Below the pieces are notes generated by a model. It made no database searches, was not told the DNA's origin, and was given only the letters and a program-made list of their open reading frames with translations. From positions 1 through 64,000 of the forward strand of contig NZ_BOVP01000004.1 in assembly GCF_018403745.1 (NCBI RefSeq): a stretch of DNA of 64,000 nt, in the 5' to 3' direction. This DNA is from Lactococcus formosensis (lineage in GTDB: Bacteria > Bacillota > Bacilli > Lactobacillales > Streptococcaceae). Below, one piece after another: positions 61,422 through 64,000 of this stretch; within the stretch, counting starts at the first letter, position 1, and the number at the start of each line of letters is the position of its first letter. The translations under genes were made by a program, and so were the position numbers.

Positions 61422-61862
61422 ATGCAAATATCAAGTCGCTTTACGATTGCACTTCATATTTTTGCCTGTATCCATACTTTTGAGGGAGAGCACAAGATTA
61501 CGAGTGATTTTTTGGCCACAAGTATTAATGTAAATCCCGTAATTATTCGAAGAGTGTTACAGCAGCTAAAAGCTAATGAATTGGTGCATGTTGTGCGCGG
61601 AAGCGGTGGGGCTGCAATCGCTAAACCAGTCGAAGATATTAGTCTATTCGATATTTATAATGCAGTTGAAGTCATTAATAAAAAGGGGTTGTTCCATTTT
61701 CATGAACATCCTAGTCCAGACTGTTCTGTTGGGAAAAATATCCATCAGGTGCTTGATGGTAAGCTTGATTTAATTCAAAAAGCAATGGAAGACCAAATGA
61801 AAGTGATGAGCTTACAGGAAGTAATCACTGATATTGATCATTATGTCACGATAAATCCTTAA
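61422..61862 (+). CDS. Rrf2-family transcriptional regulator (YwnA-like)
   Basis: The 146-aa winged-helix regulator has MQISSRFTIALHIFACIHTFEGE at the start and the recognition part SINVNPVIIRRVLQQLKANELVHVVRGSGGA. Only one Cys is present in the effector region (SPDCSVG), so it lacks the three-Cys cluster of IscR/NsrR; it is the YwnA type. It is followed by a YwnB-like gene with a palindromic promoter, its likely target. Confidence 0.88.
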   Translation: MQISSRFTIALHIFACIHTFEGEHKITSDFLATSINVNPVIIRRVLQQLKANELVHVVRGSGGAAIAKPVEDISLFDIYNAVEVINKKGLFHFHEHPSPDCSVGKNIHQVLDGKLDLIQKAMEDQMKVMSLQEVITDIDHYVTINP

Positions 61863-61874
61863 GAAACCAAATCG

Positions 61875-61928
61875 TTGACATTTACTCAAGGCTTATGTAA
61901 AATTAGTTGTAACAATAATTATTACAAC
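61875..61928 (+). promoter_or_regulatory. Promoter and palindromic operator of the YwnB-like gene
   Basis: TTGACA (61875-61880) and TAAAAT (61898-61903) have 17-bp spacing. Directly after the -10 lies GTTGTAA ... TTACAAC (61906-61928), an inverted repeat with further AATAATTATT symmetry. Binding by the adjacent Rrf2 protein is inferred. Confidence 0.7.
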
Positions 61929-61951
61929 AAAAAAGACATTGGAGGTCTAAT

Positions 61952-62581
61952 ATGAAAATAGCAGTAGTAGCAGCAAATGGTAAAGCCGGTCGCCTTATTG
62001 TGCAAGAAGCAGTAGATAGAGGCTTGGATGTCACAGCAATTGTTCGAGGTGAAAACAAAACAGTAGCTCCGTCTTCTATCCAGAAAGATTTGTTTGATTT
62101 AACTAAAGAAGACATCAAGGATTTTGATGTTATTATTGATGCTTTTGGAACATGGGCAGAAGATAGCTTGGAGCAACATACTACTTCAATCCAACATCTT
62201 GCTGATCTTATTGAAGGCACAGACAAGCGTTTGTTGGTTGTAGGTGGTGCTGGAAGTCTTTATCTTAATCCAGAACATGATTTAGCACTTTATCAATCAG
62301 AAGGTTTCCCAGATGCTTTCAAACCATTGGCTACAGCTATGTCTGATTCATTGGCTGCCTTGAGAAAACGTCATGATGTCAAATGGACTTATTTAAGTCC
62401 TGCCGCAGATTTCCAAGCGGATGGTGAAAAAACGGGAGACTATGTTATTGCAGGTGAAGAATTTACGCTTAATGACAAAGGAGAAAGTGTGATCAGCTAT
62501 GCAGACTATGCGAAAGCGATGATTAACATTGCACTAGAAGGAAATTATGTCGGACAACGTATCAGCGTTTTCCAAAAATAG
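61952..62581 (+). CDS. NAD(P)-binding oxidoreductase (YwnB-like)
   Basis: The 209-aa Rossmann-fold protein begins MKIAVVAANGKAGRLIVQEAV and carries DAFGTWAEDSLEQH and LLVVGGAGSLYL. It is an atypical SDR near YwnB of Bacillus, whose gene also neighbours the Rrf2 gene ywnA. The substrate is unknown. GGAGG precedes the ATG. Confidence 0.87.
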   Translation: MKIAVVAANGKAGRLIVQEAVDRGLDVTAIVRGENKTVAPSSIQKDLFDLTKEDIKDFDVIIDAFGTWAEDSLEQHTTSIQHLADLIEGTDKRLLVVGGAGSLYLNPEHDLALYQSEGFPDAFKPLATAMSDSLAALRKRHDVKWTYLSPAADFQADGEKTGDYVIAGEEFTLNDKGESVISYADYAKAMINIALEGNYVGQRISVFQK

Positions 62582-62582
62582 T

Positions 62583-62624
62583 AAAAATAAGAGGGATTTT
62601 CTTGAGAAAATCCCTCTTATTTTT
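62583..62624 (+). terminator. Strong terminator after the YwnB-like gene
   Basis: 62583-62601 pairs perfectly with 62606-62624 over 19 bp around TTGA, A-rich on the 5' side and T-rich on the 3' side. Confidence 0.93.
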
Positions 62625-62648
62625 ATACGTAAATTAATGAGCAAATAG

Positions 62649-62678
62649 TTTGACCTTTACTGACCAAAAGAGTATAAT
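62649..62678 (+). promoter_or_regulatory. clpB promoter with CtsR-like operator
   Basis: TTGACC (62650-62655) and TATAAT (62673-62678) have 17-bp spacing. TTTGACC-TTT-ACTGACC (62649-62665) is close to the CtsR direct repeat read on this strand, with two mismatches in the second half. CtsR control of clpB is established in related Firmicutes. Confidence 0.75.
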
Positions 62679-62740
62679 TAAGAGGTAGTAAGAAAAATGA
62701 GAAAAATACTACATTACTATGAAATGAATCGAGGTGCATT

Positions 62741-64000
62741 ATGGACATCGGAAAAATGACAACAAGTATGCAAAAATCGCTTTATGAAGCGCAACAAATT
62801 GCGCAGACTCGCCATCATCAAGCGATTGAAATTCCACATTTATGGCGAATATTTGTGCAACCGAACAGTTTTGCCTTTAATTTTTACAAAGATTCAGAAA
62901 TTAATATTGAAGAATTTACAAAAATTATTGAAAAAGAAATAGACAAGATTTCTTCTGTTGAAGGTAGCAATATTACCTATGGTCAAAATATTAGTGCAGA
63001 TCTTTTTACTCTGTTTAATGCAGCAGATAAGATTGCTAAAGATATGGGGGATGAGTACCTCTCAACTGAAATTGTACTCTTGGCCCTTTTGGAGTTAAAG
63101 AAAAACCCTTTAACAGAATATCTTGTTAGCCATGGAATGAATAAAGAAAAAACGAAATTAGCAATTGAAAACCTACGAGGAGGTGATAAAGTGACAAACC
63201 AAAATGCTGAAGATACATATAAAGCACTTGAAAAATACGGCGTCGACCTTGTTGCTCAAGTGAAATCAGGAAAACAAGATCCTGTAATTGGACGTGATGA
63301 AGAAATTCGTGATATTATCCGTGTCTTGTCACGTAAAACAAAAAATAACCCGGTTCTGATTGGTGAGCCTGGTGTAGGTAAAACAGCCATTGTTGAAGGT
63401 CTTGCGCAACGTATTGTCCGTAAAGATGTACCTGAAAATTTAAAAGATAAAACAGTATTCTCTTTGGATATGGGTGCACTTATTGCGGGTGCTAAGTACC
63501 GTGGTGAGTTTGAAGAACGTCTGAAAGCCGTACTGAATGAAGTTAAAAAGTCTGACGGACAAATTATTCTCTTTATCGATGAGTTGCACACGATCGTCGG
63601 GGCTGGTAAAACAGAAGGTTCAATGGATGCTGGTAATCTTTTGAAACCAATGCTTGCACGTGGTGAATTGCATTTAATTGGTGCAACAACTTTGGATGAA
63701 TACCGTAAATATATGGAAACAGATAAAGCTTTGGAACGTCGTTTCCAAAAAGTACTAGTTACTGAACCAACAGTTGAAGATACTATTTCCATTCTGCGTG
63801 GTTTGAAAGAACGTTTTGAAATTCACCACGGTGTAACCATCCACGATAACGCATTGGTTGCAGCAGCGACGCTTTCTGACCGTTATATTACAGACCGCTT
63901 CTTGCCAGATAAAGCGATTGACTTGGTCGATGAAGCTAGCGCAACAATCCGTGTTGAAATGAATTCTCTGCCAACAGAACTCGACCAAGCAAACCGCCGT
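62741..64000 (+). CDS. clpB: ClpB chaperone ATPase (5' part, cut by the window end)
   Basis: At least 420 codons are open from ATG 62741 (GAGGTG upstream). The N-terminal Clp-N repeats are present, then the first AAA+ domain: [20 protein letters not shown], Walker [10 protein letters not shown], Walker [15 protein letters not shown] and the Arg-finger region ALERRFQKV. ClpB works with DnaK to dissolve protein aggregates after heat stress. The middle coiled coil and second ATPase domain lie beyond the window. Confidence 0.95.
   Translation, partial: MDIGKMTTSMQKSLYEAQQIAQTRHHQAIEIPHLWRIFVQPNSFAFNFYKDSEINIEEFTKIIEKEIDKISSVEGSNITYGQNISADLFTLFNAADKIAKDMGDEYLSTEIVLLALLELKKNPLTEYLVSHGMNKEKTKLAIENLRGGDKVTNQNAEDTYKALEKYGVDLVAQVKSGKQDPVIGRDEEIRDIIRVLSRKTKNNPVLIGEPGVGKTAIVEGLAQRIVRKDVPENLKDKTVFSLDMGALIAGAKYRGEFEERLKAVLNEVKKSDGQIILFIDELHTIVGAGKTEGSMDAGNLLKPMLARGELHLIGATTLDEYRKYMETDKALERRFQKVLVTEPTVEDTISILRGLKERFEIHHGVTIHDNALVAAATLSDRYITDRFLPDKAIDLVDEASATIRVEMNSLPTELDQANRR

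Noticed and set aside
63256..63988. Minus-strand frames over clpB
   Set aside because: They are shadows of the conserved ClpB ATPase reading frame.

Overview
The window is a chromosomal segment of a low-GC Gram-positive coccus, most likely a Lactococcus (Streptococcaceae). Support comes from the gene families (GshF, a pyrE-pyrC pair behind a PyrR attenuator, an acyl-ACP thioesterase / NagD-type HAD / TIGR01906 trio, a WxL surface-protein locus) and from regulatory boxes of types known in Lactococcus (PurBox AWWWCCGAACWWT, cop box TACANNTGTA, CcpA cre sites). The species is not determined; an L. garvieae-like lineage is a guess. No integrase, transposase, tRNA or phage structural gene was seen.

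The standout system is a diversity-generating retroelement (DGR) at 149-5258. A secreted or membrane-anchored target protein ends in a C-type-lectin/DUF6273-like domain carrying a variable repeat (VR, 1630-1746). A template repeat (TR) lies exactly 300 bp downstream (1930-2047). All 17 differences between them up to 1745 fall on template adenines and alter 10 of 11 AAT codons. After the TR come a strongly folded non-coding stretch and two terminator-like hairpins, then four overlapping genes: an Avd-like four-helix protein, two related proteins built like the RQC-HRDC tail of RecQ without a helicase, and a DGR-type reverse transcriptase (LPLGNYSSQ and YMDD). The RT frame is broken by one TAA; an intact 55-codon thumb-like tail continues in frame beyond it.

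5.3-13.2 kb is housekeeping: an RsuA-type pseudouridine synthase, glutathione peroxidase behind a PerR-like box, an RpiR regulator, an ABC-F ATPase, the PyrR-controlled pyrEC pair, a DUF3284 protein and an Eis-like acetyltransferase. 13.4-16.8 kb is a CcpA-controlled PTS/DUF871 (MupG-like) sugar locus. A paralogous locus with a BadF-type sugar kinase lies at 47.7-51.6 kb; its kinase also carries an in-frame stop. 16.9-19.8 kb holds a sulfane-sulfur module (rhodanese, CoA-disulfide-reductase-rhodanese) under a CsoR/CstR-like palindrome, an ArsD-like protein and dCMP deaminase. 20-24 kb holds lipid and nucleotide genes, including guaC with a PurBox. 24.1-29.7 kb carries an Rgg-type regulator and a c-di-GMP/exopolysaccharide operon (GGDEF enzyme, membrane protein, GT2 synthase, degenerate EAL protein).

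29.8-31.9 kb contains an FMN riboswitch-ribU unit and an L10-leader-rplJL unit. 32.4-41.4 kb is a WxL surface cluster (two DUF916/DUF3324-type anchors, four WxL proteins, two further secreted proteins). The rest includes a GH73 glucosaminidase, a HAD nucleotidase, a short UvrA-like ATPase, a duplicated-domain lipoprotein, a VOC dioxygenase under a cop box, TMEM175, an amidase plus an amino-acid-binding lipoprotein, OsmC, the glutathione synthetase fusion GshF, an MFS pump, DUF308, an Rrf2/YwnB-like pair, and the 5' part of clpB behind a CtsR-like operator. Three loci (RT, a small membrane protein, the sugar kinase) are interrupted by in-frame stops followed by coding-like sequence, which suggests recent gene decay or base-call errors.
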